This document shows positions 7,409 through 16,454 of a DNA stretch of 64,000 nucleotides, piece by piece. The DNA is taken from the NCBI RefSeq assembly GCF_008728835.1, contig NZ_CP042582.1:1798001-1862000 (forward strand), given 5' to 3'. Origin of the DNA: Hypericibacter adhaerens (GTDB lineage: Bacteria; Pseudomonadota; Alphaproteobacteria; Dongiales; Dongiaceae). Under the pieces are notes generated by a model that was not told the DNA's origin, searched no databases, and was given only the letters and a program-made list of their open reading frames with translations. The position numbers were made by a program, and so were the translations under genes. Position 1 is the first letter of the stretch. Each line of letters starts with the position of its first letter.

Positions 7409-8848
7409 CTACTTCTTCACCCGCTCGAACGCCGCCAGCGCTCGCGCCCTGGCGGCGGCGTGGTCGACGATGGGGTGGGGGTAGTCACGGCCCAGCACCA
7501 CGCCGGACGCGGCCAGGAGGGTGGGCGCCGCCGTCCAGGGCTTGTGGAGAAATTCGTGGGGTACCCGCGCCAGCTCCGGGACCCAGCGCCGGACGTAGGC
7601 GCCCTCGGGGTCGAACCGCTCGCCCTGGAGGACGGGGTTGAAGATCCGGAAGTAGGGGGCGGCATCGGCGCCGGAACCCGCGACCCACTGCCAGCTCGCC
7701 GCGTTCTGCGCCAGGTCGGCATCGATCAGCGTGTCCCAGAACCAGGCCTCGCCTTCCTGCCAGGAGACGAGCAGATGCTTCACCAGGAAGGAAGCGGCGA
7801 TCATGCGCACGCGGTTATGCATCCAGCCCGTGGTCCAGAGCTCGCGCATGCCGGCATCGACGATGGGATAGCCGGTGCGGCCGTGCTGCCAGGCGGCGAG
7901 CCCCGCCGGATCGCCGCGCCAGGGGAAGCGGCGATATTCGGGCCGCCAGGCCTCGGCCCAGAGCTTGGGCCAGTGGAACAGCAGGTGATGCGAGAACTCG
8001 CGCCAGCCGAGCTCGCGCAGGAAGGTCTCGGCGGCGCGCGGCGACACCAGATCGCCCGAGGCGATCTGCATCGTCTTGACCGCGTGCCAGATCTGGCGCG
8101 GGCCGATCTCGCCCCAATGGAGATGCGGCGACAGCCGTGCCGTTGCCGGGAGGTCGGGACGGTCTCGCCTCTCGGGATAGCGGCCCAGATGGCCGGTGAG
8201 GAACTCCTCGAGGCGCAGCCGCGCGCCGCTCTCGCCCGGTTGCCAGAGCTTGCGGAAGCCCGCAGCCCAGTCGGGCGCGGTCGGCTTCAGGCTCCAGTCG
8301 GCCAGCTTCTCGGAGCGTGGTTGCTTGTAAGCCTTCTCCAGCCGGCGCGGCGCCGGCGAAGGCGGAGCCGGGTCGGGCTGGCTCTGCAGGAAGCGCCAGA
8401 AGGGCGTGAAGACCTTGAAGGGCTCGCCCGCCTGCGTCTCGACCGTCCAGGGTTCGAACAGCAGCGCCGCGTTATGGCTCGCGGCCGCGATGCCGCGGCG
8501 GGTCAGGTAGGCCTTGATCGCCTTGTCGCGGCGGATCGCATAAGGCTCGTAGCTGCGGTTCCAGTGGACCGAGCGGGCCTTGGTCTCGGCGATGACCTCG
8601 GCCAGGACCTTGTCCGCGGGTCCCCGGCGGAGGATCAGCGGCACCGCCTTGCGCCGGAGTGCCGTCTCAAGCGAAGCGAGGCTTTCGGCCAGCCACCAGC
8701 GCGAGGCCCCGCCCCAGGGCCTGACACCCTTGGTCTCGTCGAGGATGTAGAGCGCGATCAGCGGGCCCTCGGCCGAGGCGGCTCTCAGCGCCGGATTGTC
8801 CTCCAGCCGGAGATCCTGGCGAAACCACAAGATGACCGGCGCGGGCAT
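7409..8848 (-). CDS. phrB: deoxyribodipyrimidine photolyase
   Basis: 479 residues, class I photolyase/cryptochrome family. The N-terminal antenna-binding domain starts ILWFRQDLRLEDNPAL. The C-terminal FAD domain shows TGYPIVDAGMRELWTTGWMHNRVRM, WFWDTLIDADLAQNAASWQW and GSGADAAPYFRIFNP, all signature segments. It repairs cyclobutane pyrimidine dimers with light. It is last in a repair-related operon: helicase, PdeM, then this gene 27 bp after the PdeM stop. Start ATG at 8848. Confidence 0.92.
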   Translation of the reverse strand: MPAPVILWFRQDLRLEDNPALRAASAEGPLIALYILDETKGVRPWGGASRWWLAESLASLETALRRKAVPLILRRGPADKVLAEVIAETKARSVHWNRSYEPYAIRRDKAIKAYLTRRGIAAASHNAALLFEPWTVETQAGEPFKVFTPFWRFLQSQPDPAPPSPAPRRLEKAYKQPRSEKLADWSLKPTAPDWAAGFRKLWQPGESGARLRLEEFLTGHLGRYPERRDRPDLPATARLSPHLHWGEIGPRQIWHAVKTMQIASGDLVSPRAAETFLRELGWREFSHHLLFHWPKLWAEAWRPEYRRFPWRGDPAGLAAWQHGRTGYPIVDAGMRELWTTGWMHNRVRMIAASFLVKHLLVSWQEGEAWFWDTLIDADLAQNAASWQWVAGSGADAAPYFRIFNPVLQGERFDPEGAYVRRWVPELARVPHEFLHKPWTAAPTLLAASGVVLGRDYPHPIVDHAAARARALAAFERVKK

Positions 8849-8875
8849 GACGGGGCGGGGCGCGCGAGGGCCGGG

Positions 8876-9574
8876 TCAGTCGAGCGCGTCGCCGCGGAAG
8901 CTGTGCAGCTTCTCCCGGCCCACGATATGCACGCGGTAGCCGCGCGGAAACAGCCCGGCGATGGCCGCGTCGCGCGCATCGAGCCCGCCGGCATAGGCGC
9001 CGAAGGCCGGCAGGATGAGCCGGCGCCCATCCTCGACGAAGCAGCGGCCCGTCACCCGCCGTCCGCGCCAGGTGATGCCCGCCTTGGGATGGTAGTGGCC
9101 CGAGATTTCGCCGGCCGCCTGGCGCCCCGCCGCCTCATGGCGGAACTGCAAGGGACCCTCGGCGAAGGCGTCGACCACCCGGCCGCCCCAGTCCTCGGGC
9201 GGAACCGGATCGTGATTGCCCTGGATCCAGATCCAGTCGACCGCGCGCGCAAGGCTCGCCAGCCGCTCGCCCAGCGGTGCTGGCAGCCGTTCGCCGGCGC
9301 CGCCGTCATGGAAGCTGTCGCCGAGGCAGATCACGCAGCGCGGGCGGAAACGCGCCATCAGGGCGGCCAGCCGGTCGAGCGTGACCGCGCTGTCATAGGG
9401 CGGCAGCATCCGCCCGCGCTCGGCGAAGGCCGAGCCTTTCTCGAAATGGAGGTCCGCCACCGCGAGCGTGCCGGCCGATGGCCACCAGATGGCGCCCGAG
9501 ACATGGGCGATGAGCTCGGCGCCGTTGAGCAGGAAGCGCGTGGCCTCGCCGGCCTCGATCGCGAGAACGCTCAC
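8876..9574 (-). CDS. pdeM: ligase-associated DNA damage response endonuclease PdeM
   Basis: 232 residues, metallophosphoesterase. Metal-binding motifs are visible: DLHFEKG (about residue 40), GDSFHDGG, GNHDPVP and GHYHPK. The start is the GTG at 9574, overlapping the stop of the upstream helicase gene (GTGA), so the two are translationally coupled. In many proteobacteria this nuclease, the Lhr-type helicase and an ATP-dependent ligase form one repair cassette; the ligase is not adjacent here. Its place beside a photolyase supports a repair role. Confidence 0.85.
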   Translation of the reverse strand: MSVLAIEAGEATRFLLNGAELIAHVSGAIWWPSAGTLAVADLHFEKGSAFAERGRMLPPYDSAVTLDRLAALMARFRPRCVICLGDSFHDGGAGERLPAPLGERLASLARAVDWIWIQGNHDPVPPEDWGGRVVDAFAEGPLQFRHEAAGRQAAGEISGHYHPKAGITWRGRRVTGRCFVEDGRRLILPAFGAYAGGLDARDAAIAGLFPRGYRVHIVGREKLHSFRGDALD

Positions 9575-12030
9575 AGCGGCAGCTCCGGCGCCGTCTCCTC
9601 GGCGGTCGCCTCCGCGATGAGGGCGGTCGCGGCCTCGTCCATCAGCCCGTCGATGGCACCGCCATAGACGGATTCCTTGCCGATCTCGAGCAGCACCGGC
9701 ACCGCCAGGGGCGAGACGCGCCGCAGATGGCGATGGGTGATGCGGCCTTTGATGCGCGCCAGCATCTCGGCGAGCCGGGCGACGTCGGTGAGGCCCGCCG
9801 CCGCGTCGGCGCGGGTGGCGCGCAGCAGGATGTGATGCGGCTCGTGCTTGCGCAGCACGTCGTAGATGAGATCGGAATTGAAGGTCACTTGCTTGCCCGT
9901 CTTGGTCTCCCCCGGATGGCGCCGCTCGATCAGGCCGGCTATCACCGCGACATTGCGGAAGCTGCGCTTGAGCATGCTCGATTCGTCCATCCAGGCTTCC
10001 AGATCGTCGCCCAACATGTCCTGGTCGAACAAGGCCGGGATATGGCGGGCGGGCTTGAGGCTCCAGACCGCGATCACATAGTCGGTGGCGACGAAGCCCA
10101 GGGGCTTGAGCCCGGCGCGCTCCATGCGCCGCGTCAGCAGCATGCCCAGCGTCTGGTGCGCGTTGCGGCCCTCGAAGCAATAGGCGACCAGGAACTCCTT
10201 GCTGCCGCGCGGGAAGGTCTCGACCAGCAGGCCCTCGCGGTCGGGCAGTATCGAGCGGCGGCGCTGCATCTCGAGCCATTCGACGACCGGCGGCGGGAAG
10301 CTGCGCCAGCGGCCGGGCTCGGCGAGGAGGCCGCGCACGCGCCGCGCGAGCTGCGTCGTCAGCGGCAGCCGGCCGCCCTCATAGGCCGGGATCTTCGGCA
10401 CGCCCTCGCCACCGGGGCTGCAGATCGCGGCCATCTCGCGGATGCCCTCGAAGCGCAGCAATTGACCGGCGAAGACGAAGCTGTCGCCCGGCACGAGGCC
10501 CTGGATGAAGTATTCCTCGACCTCGCCCAGCCGTCGGCCGTTGCGCATCTGCACCCGCATCATCGGCTGCTGCACGATGGTGCCGACATTCATCCGGTAG
10601 CGCCGGACCATGACGGGGCTCGCGATCTTCCAGTGGCCGTCCTCGTCCTGGGCGAGACGCCGCCAGCGCTCATAGCTACCGAGCGCATAGCCGCCGGTGG
10701 CGACGAAATTCACCACCTCGTCGAAATCCTGGCGCGGCAGGTTGCGGTAGGGATAGGCGCGGCGCACCTCCGCGAAGAACTCGTCGGGTGCGAAGGGCGC
10801 CTGGCAGGCCATGCCCAGCACATGCTGCGCCAGCACGTCGAGCCCGCCGGGCTTGGGTCTTTCGCCGTCGAGCTCGCCGTCCTCGACCGCCTCGAGCGCG
10901 GCGCGGCATTCGAGCAGCTCGAAGCGGTTGGCCGGCACCAGGATCGCGCGGCTGGGCTCGTCGAGCCGGTGATTGGCGCGGCCGATGCGCTGGACCAGGC
11001 GGGCGGCTCCCTTGGGCGCGCCGATCTGCAGCACCAGATCGACCGCGGCCCAGTCCACCCCCAGATCGAGCGAGGAGGTGGCGACCACGGCGCGGAGGTT
11101 GCCGCGCGCCATGGCGGCCTCGACCTTGCGCCGCTGCTCGGGGGCGAGGCTGCCGTGATGGAGCGCGATCGCCAGGTTGTCGTCGTTGATCCGCCAGAGC
11201 GCCTGGAAGATCAGCTCGGCCTGGGCGCGGGTGTTGACGAAGACGAGCGCGGTTTTGGCGCCTTTGATCGCCTCATAGACCTCCTCGATGGAATGAAGCG
11301 CCATATGGCCGGCCCAGGGCACATAGGCGCGGCTGGCGAGGATGCGGATCTCCGGCGCGGCGCCGGCGCGGCCGCGGACCAGGGTGACGCTGCCGTCCTC
11401 GCCGGAGGCGGTGGGAGAGATCCAGGCGGCCAGCGCCTTCTCGTCGGCCACGGTCGCGGAAAGGCCGACGCGCCGGCAGGCGGGGGCGAGCCGCTGCAGC
11501 CGCGCCAGGCCCAGCGCCAGGAGATCGCCGCGCTTGGTCTCGGCCAGCGCATGGAGCTCGTCGATCACCACGCGCTCGAGCCGCCGGAAGATCGACGGCG
11601 CATCCGCATAGGAAAGCAGGAGGGCCAGCGATTCCGGCGTGGTCAGCAGGATCTGCGGCGGCTTCTTGCGCTGGCGCTGCCGCTTGGATTGGGGCGTGTC
11701 GCCGGTGCGGGTCTCGGCCGTGATGGAAAGCCCCAGCTCGGTGATGGGGGTTTCGAGGTTGCGGTGGATGTCCACCGCCAAGGCCTTCAGGGGCGAGACA
11801 TAAAGCGTGTGGAGATGATCGGCGGGTGCCTCGGCCAGCGCGATCAGGCTCGGCAGGAAGCCGGCCAGCGTCTTGCCGCCGCCGGTGGGCGCCACCAGCA
11901 GGGCCGAGCGCCCGGCCCGGTCGGCCGCCAGCAGGGTCAATTGATGGGCGTGGGGCTGCCAGCCCCGCCCGGCGAACCAGGCGGCGAAACGGTCGGGCAG
12001 CGCGCTGACGGCGGGGATGGTCGGGCTCAC
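9571..12030 (-). CDS. ligase-associated DNA damage response DEXH-box helicase (Lhr core type)
   Basis: 819 residues. Superfamily 2 motifs: motif I APTGGGKTLAGF (about residue 47), motif Ia SPLKALA, motif II as DELH (VVIDELHAL), motif III SAT, motif IV FVNTRAQAE, motif V ATSSLDLGVDW and motif VI QRIGRANHR. The C-terminal region matches the Lhr-core winged-helix and DUF1998-like part. It unwinds DNA 3' to 5' in the characterised relatives. First gene of the helicase-pdeM-phrB operon. The start ATG at 12030 lies 51 bp from the divergent nucleosidase gene, so the promoters are back to back. Confidence 0.88.
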   Translation of the reverse strand: MSPTIPAVSALPDRFAAWFAGRGWQPHAHQLTLLAADRAGRSALLVAPTGGGKTLAGFLPSLIALAEAPADHLHTLYVSPLKALAVDIHRNLETPITELGLSITAETRTGDTPQSKRQRQRKKPPQILLTTPESLALLLSYADAPSIFRRLERVVIDELHALAETKRGDLLALGLARLQRLAPACRRVGLSATVADEKALAAWISPTASGEDGSVTLVRGRAGAAPEIRILASRAYVPWAGHMALHSIEEVYEAIKGAKTALVFVNTRAQAELIFQALWRINDDNLAIALHHGSLAPEQRRKVEAAMARGNLRAVVATSSLDLGVDWAAVDLVLQIGAPKGAARLVQRIGRANHRLDEPSRAILVPANRFELLECRAALEAVEDGELDGERPKPGGLDVLAQHVLGMACQAPFAPDEFFAEVRRAYPYRNLPRQDFDEVVNFVATGGYALGSYERWRRLAQDEDGHWKIASPVMVRRYRMNVGTIVQQPMMRVQMRNGRRLGEVEEYFIQGLVPGDSFVFAGQLLRFEGIREMAAICSPGGEGVPKIPAYEGGRLPLTTQLARRVRGLLAEPGRWRSFPPPVVEWLEMQRRRSILPDREGLLVETFPRGSKEFLVAYCFEGRNAHQTLGMLLTRRMERAGLKPLGFVATDYVIAVWSLKPARHIPALFDQDMLGDDLEAWMDESSMLKRSFRNVAVIAGLIERRHPGETKTGKQVTFNSDLIYDVLRKHEPHHILLRATRADAAAGLTDVARLAEMLARIKGRITHRHLRRVSPLAVPVLLEIGKESVYGGAIDGLMDEAATALIAEATAEETAPELPL

Positions 12031-12081
12031 GGCGCCCGACTATAACTCTGTCGACGCGGCAGAGCAGGGGGACCGGATTTC

Positions 12082-12852
12082 ATGGCCGCCATCCGACCGA
12101 TCGGCATCCTGACGCCGATGCCGGAGGAGCTCGTGCTGCTGGAGGCGGCCCTGCAGCGGCCGCGCAGCGAGGAACGGGCGGGCGGGCGCTTCATCGCCGG
12201 TCGGCTCGACGGCCAGGACGTGGTGCTGGCCCTCTCCGGGATCGGCAAGGTGAGCGCCGCCCAGGTCTCGAGCCTGCTGCTCGACCGCTTCGCCGCCCGG
12301 GCGCTGGTGGTCTCGGGCGTGGCGGGCGGCCTCGATATCCGGCTCGGGATCGGCGACATCGTCGTGGCCGACCGGCTGGCGCAGCAGGATTACGGCGCGC
12401 TCACCCGGCGCGGCATGGTGAATTACCGGGCCGGCTCCATCCCGTTCGGCGAGCGGCGCCACGATCCCTATTACGACCTGCCGCCCGAGCTGGCAGCCCG
12501 GCTCAGGGCCGCGGTCAGGGGCCTGCATCTGCCGCCCATCCCGGCCAAGGCCACGGGCGGACGCGAGCGGCGACCCAAGATCCGCTTCGGCACCATCCTC
12601 AGCGGCGATCAGTTCGTGAATGCCGCCCCGGCCCGGCTGGCCCTGCGCCGCCGCTTCCCGGGTGCGCTGGCGGTCGAGATGGAGGGCGCCGCCGCCGCCC
12701 AGATCGCGGAGCGCCATGGCGCGCCCTGCATCGTGGTCCGCGCCTTGAGCGACCTCGCCGGCGCCACCAGCCATGTCGATTTCATGGCTTTCCTGCCCGC
12801 TGCCGCGGCAGCCGCCGCGACGACGGTGCGGCGGTTGCTGCCGGTGCTGTGA
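12082..12852 (+). CDS. mtnN: 5'-methylthioadenosine/S-adenosylhomocysteine nucleosidase
   Basis: 256 residues. N-terminal GILTPMPEEL holds the first catalytic Glu; ALSGIGKVSAA, VVSGVAGGL, FGTILSGDQFV, VEMEGAAAAQ and RALSDLAGA (catalytic Asp) are signature segments of MTA/SAH nucleosidases. It cleaves the glycosidic bond of MTA or SAH, releasing adenine. SAH recycling is relevant to the methyltransferase genes in the window, and an adenine deaminase gene follows 2 kb downstream. Slightly longer than the usual ~230 residues because of an insertion near residues 150-170. Start ATG at 12082 after AGGGGGA. Confidence 0.85.
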   Translation: MAAIRPIGILTPMPEELVLLEAALQRPRSEERAGGRFIAGRLDGQDVVLALSGIGKVSAAQVSSLLLDRFAARALVVSGVAGGLDIRLGIGDIVVADRLAQQDYGALTRRGMVNYRAGSIPFGERRHDPYYDLPPELAARLRAAVRGLHLPPIPAKATGGRERRPKIRFGTILSGDQFVNAAPARLALRRRFPGALAVEMEGAAAAQIAERHGAPCIVVRALSDLAGATSHVDFMAFLPAAAAAAATTVRRLLPVL

Positions 12853-12883
12853 TGGCAGGGGACATGGAACCCGGTGTCGTCCC

Positions 12884-13015
12884 TTCTCCCGCTCCCGTCC
12901 TCCGTAGCCCGGAGGGCGAAGGAGGATGCGGGAGAGGGCCAAGGAGGGGGCTGCACGGACCGAGCAGCCCCCTCCTTGGTCCTCCTCCGCGGAGCGGGGA
13001 AGGAGACAGTTTGGA
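12884..13015. repeat. G/C-rich palindromic repeat between convergent genes
   Basis: A 16-bp perfect stem, CCAAGGAGGGGGCTGC at 12939-12954 and its complement at 12964-12979, with a 9-nt loop, nested in further purine/pyrimidine-biased arms. Lies between the convergent mtnN and HIT genes and probably terminates both. Same repeat style as 4380-4440. Confidence 0.6.
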
Positions 13016-13019
13016 GACC

Positions 13020-13451
13020 TCACCCCTTGTGTCGTCCGGCCGCCAGGGCGCGGCGCAATTGGGCGAGGCGGGCTTCGAGCTCGGCCGTTTCATACGGCTC
13101 CGCCGGGAGCTGCCCCCAGATGGGTTTCGGCCAGACCGGATCGCTGCGGGTGCGCGCCACCACATGGACATGAAGCTGGGCCACGATATTGCCGATGGCC
13201 GCGACATTGACCTTGTCGGGGGCGTAGAGCGACTGGAGCAGGCGGGTGGCGTCGGCGATCTCCTCGACCAGGAGCGCGCGGTCGGCCGCGTCGAGATCGG
13301 CGATCTCGCGCTTGGCGGCGCGGCGCGGCACCAGGATGAGCCAGGGCCAGCGCCGCTCGGCGCGCATCAGCAAGAGCGACGACAAGGGCCATGCCGCCAG
13401 CGACACCGTGTCCGCCGCGAGCTGCTGGTGAAGAACGAAATCCTCCGTCAT
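13020..13451 (-). CDS. HIT-domain nucleotide hydrolase/transferase
   Basis: 143 residues. The HIT fold is indicated by RRWPWLILVPRRAA and the motif segment GNIVAQLHVHVVAR (about residues 85-98). The motif reads Gln-x-His-x-His, so the first histidine of the triad is Gln here, as occurs in some bacterial HIT proteins; the central and last His are kept. Probably acts on dinucleoside polyphosphates or nucleoside phosphoramidates, but the substrate cannot be told. The start ATG at 13451 lies 39 bp from the divergent MFS gene. Confidence 0.8.
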   Translation of the reverse strand: MTEDFVLHQQLAADTVSLAAWPLSSLLLMRAERRWPWLILVPRRAAKREIADLDAADRALLVEEIADATRLLQSLYAPDKVNVAAIGNIVAQLHVHVVARTRSDPVWPKPIWGQLPAEPYETAELEARLAQLRRALAAGRHKG

Positions 13452-13490
13452 TCTGCCGCCCTTCTGTAGTTCAAATCCGGTCTCCCTCCC

Positions 13491-14747
13491 ATGTTCACCG
13501 CCGTCCGCTCCGTCTTCTCGCTCCTGCTCGGGGCGGCCATCATGATCATCGGCAACGGCCTCCTCTTCATCCTGCTGCCGATCCGGCTGGGCGTCGAGGG
13601 GGTGGCGGCGGAGACCTCGGGCCTCGTCATGTCCTGCTACTATGCGGGCTTCGTGGCCGGCAGCCTCTGGGGGCGCGATCTCATCGGGCGGGTCGGCCAT
13701 ATCCGCGCCTTCGCGGCTTTCGCGGCCCTCGTCTGCGCCGTGACGCTGCTCTATGCGCTCTGGTTCCAGCCTTATGCCTGGGCGATCCTGAGAGGCCTCA
13801 ACGGCTTCTGCATGGCGGGTCTCTTCGCCGTGATCGAAAGCTGGCTCAACGAGCGCTCCAGCAACACCACGCGCGGCCAGATCCTGTCGCTCTACATGGT
13901 GACCTCCTACGCCGCTTCGAGCGTGGGCCAGTTCATGGTCAATCTCAGCGACGTGCAGACGCTGACGCTCTACTGCGTCGCGGCCCTGTTGCTGTCGATC
14001 TCGCTGGTGCCGGTGGTGCTGACCCATGTCCAGGGTCCCGATCTCAGCCATATCGCGCCGCTGCGGCTGGGGGAGCTCTATCGCATCTCGCCCCTGGGCG
14101 TGGTGGGCTGCGCGGGTTCCGGCGTGCTCTCGGGCAGCTTCTACGGCATGGGCGCGATCTATGCCCAGGCGGCCCATCTCACCGTGTTCCAGGTCTCGCT
14201 CTTCATGGGCATGGCCGTGGTCGGCGGGCTCCTCTTCCAATGGCCGATCGGGCGCGCCTCCGACCGGTTCGACCGACGCACCGTGCTGCTGGTGGTGCTG
14301 ATCGCCACCACCCTGGTCTTCGTCGTGAACTACTCCCTCAGCCTCGCCGGCCTCAAGGGGGCGGCTGCCGACTGGGTCCTGATCGGCCTGCCGCTGCTCT
14401 TCGGCGGCGGCATGGCGGTGATCTATCCGATCGCGATCGCGCATGCCTTCGATTACGTGTCCAAGGAGCGCATGGTCGCCGCCTCGAGCGGCCTGCTGCT
14501 CGCCTGGGCCGTGGGTGCCACGGCGGGCCCGCTGGTCGGCTCGGTGCTGATGGGCCAGTTCGGCCCCCACGCTCTTTTCGCCTATATGGCGCTGACGAGC
14601 GGCGTGCTCGCTCTCTTCACCCATTGGCGCATGACCCGCCGCGCCGCGCTGCCCAACCGCGAGCAGGCGACCTTCGTGCCGGTCACCACCACCTCCACGG
14701 TCGCGGCCACCCTCGATCCGCGCTCGGAGCTGGGGCACAAGGTCTGA
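13491..14747 (+). CDS. MFS transporter, YcaD-like
   Basis: 418 residues, about 12 hydrophobic segments. The N-half includes SGLVMSCYYAGFVAGSLWG and the loop after TM2 with GRDLIGRVGHIRAF; ESWLNERSSNTTRGQILSLYM is typical of the YcaD/YfkF subgroup. The C-half has GRASDRFDRRTVLL. Inner-membrane exporter or importer of unknown substrate. No linked gene suggests its cargo. Confidence 0.8.
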   Translation: MFTAVRSVFSLLLGAAIMIIGNGLLFILLPIRLGVEGVAAETSGLVMSCYYAGFVAGSLWGRDLIGRVGHIRAFAAFAALVCAVTLLYALWFQPYAWAILRGLNGFCMAGLFAVIESWLNERSSNTTRGQILSLYMVTSYAASSVGQFMVNLSDVQTLTLYCVAALLLSISLVPVVLTHVQGPDLSHIAPLRLGELYRISPLGVVGCAGSGVLSGSFYGMGAIYAQAAHLTVFQVSLFMGMAVVGGLLFQWPIGRASDRFDRRTVLLVVLIATTLVFVVNYSLSLAGLKGAAADWVLIGLPLLFGGGMAVIYPIAIAHAFDYVSKERMVAASSGLLLAWAVGATAGPLVGSVLMGQFGPHALFAYMALTSGVLALFTHWRMTRRAALPNREQATFVPVTTTSTVAATLDPRSELGHKV

Positions 14748-14852
14748 TCGCGGCGGCAATGATGCGGTAAGCCGGCCGCCGGGACCGAATGTCGATCCCG
14801 GCTTTCCGGTCCGGACCGCCCTTGCTAGGCTTGCGCGCGGGAAGGGTGCCGA

Positions 14853-15875
14853 ATGACCGACATGGACGGCTTCATCGCCGGCCTGCCGAAGGCCGAGCTC
14901 CATATGCATCTCGAGGGCAGCCTCGAGCCCGAGCTCATGGTGGCGCTGGCGCGGCGCAACGGCGTCGAGATCCCTTACGCCAGCGCCGAGCAAGCGCGCA
15001 GGGCCTATGCCTTCACGCAGCTCCAGGATTTCCTCGATCTCTATTATCGCGGCATGTCGGTCCTCAAGACGGAGCAGGACTTCCGCGACTTGACCTCGGC
15101 CTATCTCGAGCGCGTCGCCCGCGACAACGCGATCCATGTCGAGCTGTTCTTCGATCCCCAGGGCCATACCGAGCGGGGCGTGCCGCTCGATGTCGTGATG
15201 CGCGGCATCACCGGCGCGCTCGACGAGGGTCAGCGCAAGCTCGGGATCAGCCATCGCCTGATCCTCTGCATCCTGCGCCATCTTTCGGAGAAGGAGGGTC
15301 TCGAGGCGCTCGAAGCGGCGCTGCCCTGGCGGCACCGGATCGTCGGCGTCGGGCTCGATTCCTCCGAGAAGGGCCATCCGCCCGCGAAGTTCGAGCGGCT
15401 GTTCCGCAGGGCGGGCGAGCTGGGCTTCCTCAGGGTCGCGCATGCGGGCGAGGAGGGACCCCCGGCCTATGTGCGCGAGGCGCTCGATCGCTTGCGGATC
15501 GACCGGCTCGACCATGGCAACCGTTCGCTCGAGGACCCGGCCCTGGTCGAGCGGCTGCGGCATCTGCAGATGACGCTCACCGTCTGCCCCCTCTCGAACC
15601 TGAAGCTCAAGGTGGTCGAGCGCTTGGAAGACCATCCGCTGCGGCGCATGTTGCAGGCGGGCCTGCGCGCCACCGTCAATTCCGACGACCCCGCCTATTT
15701 CGGCGGCTATCTCGGCGACAATTACCGCGCCATCCAGAAAGCGCTCAGCTTGACGCGGGACGAGCTCGCCACGCTCGCGCGCAACAGCTTCCTCGGCTCC
15801 TTTATGACGGAGGCGGAGAAGAAGGCCGCGATCGACAGGCTCGACCGTTATCTGGCACTCAACCAGCCGGCTTGA
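14853..15875 (+). CDS. adenine deaminase (adenosine deaminase superfamily)
   Basis: 340 residues. Metal and catalytic motifs: PKAELHMHLEGSLEPE (His-x-His near residue 17), HAGEEGPP, RLDHGNRS and NSDDPAYFGGY. VELFFDPQGHTERG and HAGEEGPP are features of the adenine-deaminase branch (Aah1-like) rather than adenosine deaminase. Converts adenine to hypoxanthine and ammonia with zinc. This could salvage the adenine released by mtnN upstream. Start ATG at 14853. The 3' end overlaps the convergent AhpD-like gene by 17 bp. Confidence 0.82.
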   Translation: MTDMDGFIAGLPKAELHMHLEGSLEPELMVALARRNGVEIPYASAEQARRAYAFTQLQDFLDLYYRGMSVLKTEQDFRDLTSAYLERVARDNAIHVELFFDPQGHTERGVPLDVVMRGITGALDEGQRKLGISHRLILCILRHLSEKEGLEALEAALPWRHRIVGVGLDSSEKGHPPAKFERLFRRAGELGFLRVAHAGEEGPPAYVREALDRLRIDRLDHGNRSLEDPALVERLRHLQMTLTVCPLSNLKLKVVERLEDHPLRRMLQAGLRATVNSDDPAYFGGYLGDNYRAIQKALSLTRDELATLARNSFLGSFMTEAEKKAAIDRLDRYLALNQPA

Positions 15876-16206
15876 GCGCCGCGTAGGCGTCCATCACGCG
15901 GGCCGAATAGACCAGCGCCGCGCCGGCATTGATCGCGATCGCGACGCCCAAGGCCTCGGCGATCTCCTCCTTGGTGGCGCCCTGCTTGATGGCGGCGTCG
16001 GTGTGGGTGACGATGCAGCCGTCGCAGCGCAGCGAGATCGCGACGCCGAGCGCGATCAGCTCGCGGGTCTTGGCGTCGAGATGGCCAGTCTTCTGCCCGG
16101 CACCGCTCAGGCCCGCATAGCCGCGGATGGTCTCGGGGCTGAGCTTACCGATCTCGCCGACATTGGCCTTGAGCTGCTGCTGATAGGCGGTCCAATCCAT
16201 CATCAT
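15859..16206 (-). CDS. carboxymuconolactone decarboxylase/AhpD-like peroxidase-type protein
   Basis: 115 residues. The core AhpD/CMD motif is present: KTRELIALGVAISLRCDGCIVTHTDAAIKQGAT, with the Cys-x2-Cys and the His three residues later, which form the redox site in AhpD-type proteins. Small cytoplasmic oxidoreductase, often reducing peroxides. The start is one of three consecutive ATGs (16206, 16203, 16200); 16206 has the best spaced GGGAGA. Adjacent and divergent to betA. Confidence 0.82.
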   Translation of the reverse strand: MMMDWTAYQQQLKANVGEIGKLSPETIRGYAGLSGAGQKTGHLDAKTRELIALGVAISLRCDGCIVTHTDAAIKQGATKEEIAEALGVAIAINAGAALVYSARVMDAYAALKPAG

Positions 16207-16454
16207 GAGTCGTTCTCCCTGGCGTCGGGTTCGAAGGTTTCGGCGGATGAATAGTGCCGGCCGGTGACAAGCCTGATCGCCGCCGGCGGTTTTGCCCAGA
16301 GGCTCGCGGCCGGATTGACGCTTCCGGCCCCGAATTCGCCGCGCCGAGGCCAGCCGCACCGTGAGGGGGAGGCTTGGCTGGGTCCCCTGAGCACCATGGA
16401 CGGGAACCGGGCCCGGACGGTAAGGAAGAGGCCCGGCGGGGGAGGTTGTGGCCT

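Noticed and set aside
13020-15635. Long minus-strand open frame (871 codons) across the MFS and deaminase genes
   Set aside because: Only its 3' part (13020-13451) has family support (HIT). The rest is a GC-rich shadow of two well-supported plus-strand genes with His/Arg/Asp-biased composition.
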